From positions 1 through 13,707 of the forward strand of contig WRCJ01000042.1 in assembly GCA_009784085.1 (NCBI GenBank): a stretch of 13,707 bases of DNA. The letters are read 5' to 3'. The number at the start of each line of letters is the position of its first letter. Positions within the stretch are counted from its first letter, which is position 1. The stretch comes from Oscillospiraceae bacterium. GTDB lineage: Bacteria > Bacillota > Clostridia > Oscillospirales > UBA929. The notes under the pieces were generated by a model. It was not told the origin of the DNA, searched no databases, and saw nothing but the letters and a program-made list of their open reading frames with translations. A program made the position numbers and the translations under genes. This document shows positions 13,107 through 13,707 of the stretch, piece by piece.

Positions 13107-13707
13107 TTACCGACGCGCTTTTTTCTCTTTCCGCTCCTTGCGGATCGTGAGGATAAGTATTACCGTGAGCCCCACCAGGGAGATTGAGGCCAGCGTTGCC
13201 CATGTGAAGATGTTCTGATCGTCCCCTGTCGGCGTGACGATGACGTCATAGTCGTCGTCGGGACCGGGCGGATCGATCGGCGGGCCTGAGGGCGACAAGG
13301 TTTCCTCCGGTGGCGTGGGCGTCGCGGGCGGTCCGGATTCGACGGGTGGACCGCTGGCTGGCGGCCCGGATTCGGGCGGCAGCGATTCCTCCGGTGGCGT
13401 CGGCGATACGGGCGGCGTCGGCGTCGGGGTGAGCGTGGGCGTGGGGGTCGGCGTGGTGTCGTCGTACTGGGCGTAGAATATCCACTCCACGGCGGCGAAG
13501 GCGTCCTGGTACTTGTTCCCCAGCTCCCTGGGGATATTGACCGTCACCTGGATGAGGCCAACTGCGTGGGCGCTCACGTGCCCCAAGGCGATGCCGTTTA
13601 CGTTAGCCCGGCTGTAGATACTCGTCGGATCGGCGCTGTTGCCGCGCATCGCGCCCTCGTACAGCGGCGGGCTCCCGGTGGGCGCAAAGGGGTTGAGGAT
13701 GGTCAGC
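13107..13707 (-). CDS. Pro-rich anchored surface protein, paralogue of the 4195-5214 gene (5' part outside window)
   Basis: The frame is open to the right edge, and 199 codons are visible. The visible start LTILNPFAPTGSPPLYEGAM aligns with IKITHPFAPTNPPLYSGWL of the 4195-5214 protein. Next comes a shared block (IPRELGN, AAVEWIFYAQYDD versus IELPN, AAVEWQFYAQFDD). A Pro/Thr/Ser/Glu linker with TPTP and ESGPP repeats leads to YDVIVTPTGDDQN, a hydrophobic segment and a basic tail (RKERKEKKARR). The sorting-like motif reads VTPTG, two residues shorter than its paralogue's DPPKTG, and lacks Pro at the usual second position. The protein may therefore be membrane-anchored, or recognised by a sortase with different preference. 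It is the last gene of a neighbouring unit and ends at the 12989-13032 hairpin. Confidence 0.87.
   Translation of the reverse strand, partial: LTILNPFAPTGSPPLYEGAMRGNSADPTSIYSRANVNGIALGHVSAHAVGLIQVTVNIPRELGNKYQDAFAAVEWIFYAQYDDTTPTPTPTLTPTPTPPVSPTPPEESLPPESGPPASGPPVESGPPATPTPPEETLSPSGPPIDPPGPDDDYDVIVTPTGDDQNIFTWATLASISLVGLTVILILTIRKERKEKKARR

Overview
The window looks like part of a surface-protein island from a Gram-positive (monoderm) bacterium. A moderately GC-rich member of the Clostridia/Eubacteriales is my best guess. The evidence is AGGAGG-type ribosome binding sites, TTGACA/TATAAT promoters, a SipW-type signal peptidase with matching signal peptides, SpaA/CnaB-like and BIG2-like domains, and C-terminal 'TGD + hydrophobic segment + Arg/Lys tail' anchors. 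The taxon is an inference. I see no rRNA, tRNA or CRISPR.

All genes but one lie on the minus strand, so transcription runs right to left. At the right edge (13707-13107) is the 3' part of a Pro-rich, membrane-anchored surface protein, closed by an 18-bp hairpin at 12989-13032. After about 400 bp of AT-rich DNA with several inverted repeats, a perfect-consensus promoter (12582-12554) precedes a cluster of five genes. These are a 1109-aa adhesin with a SpaA-like domain (12357-9028), a SipW-type signal peptidase fused to a TasA/camelysin-like domain (9031-7502, overlapping the adhesin by 4 nt), two more TasA-like secreted proteins (7449-6616 and 6304-5348), and a Pro-rich protein with a PPKTG sorting-like signal (5214-4195), ending at a terminator (4187-4131). 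A separately promoted secreted protein follows (4037-2685): beta-helix-like repeats, a BIG2-like domain and a helical C-terminus. Its transcript ends in a 20-bp hairpin (2651-2590).

The only plus-strand gene, 1699-2508, encodes an Rpn-family PD-(D/E)XK nuclease. Beyond it, at the left edge, begins a second copy of the large adhesin (1091 to <1), with its own promoter and a 16-base homopolymeric G tract in its Pro-rich linker.

The adhesin starts at 12357 and 1091 are paralogous, and so are the anchor-protein ends at 4195 and 13107. The locus is therefore probably a tandem array of related operons, each opening with a large adhesin and closing with a membrane- or wall-anchored protein. The likely working model is that the fused signal peptidase processes the SipW-type signals of the TasA-like proteins (including the one in its own chain), which assemble outside the cell with the large adhesin and the anchored protein. 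That assembly model is inference; the gene order, motifs and paralogy are visible in the sequence.
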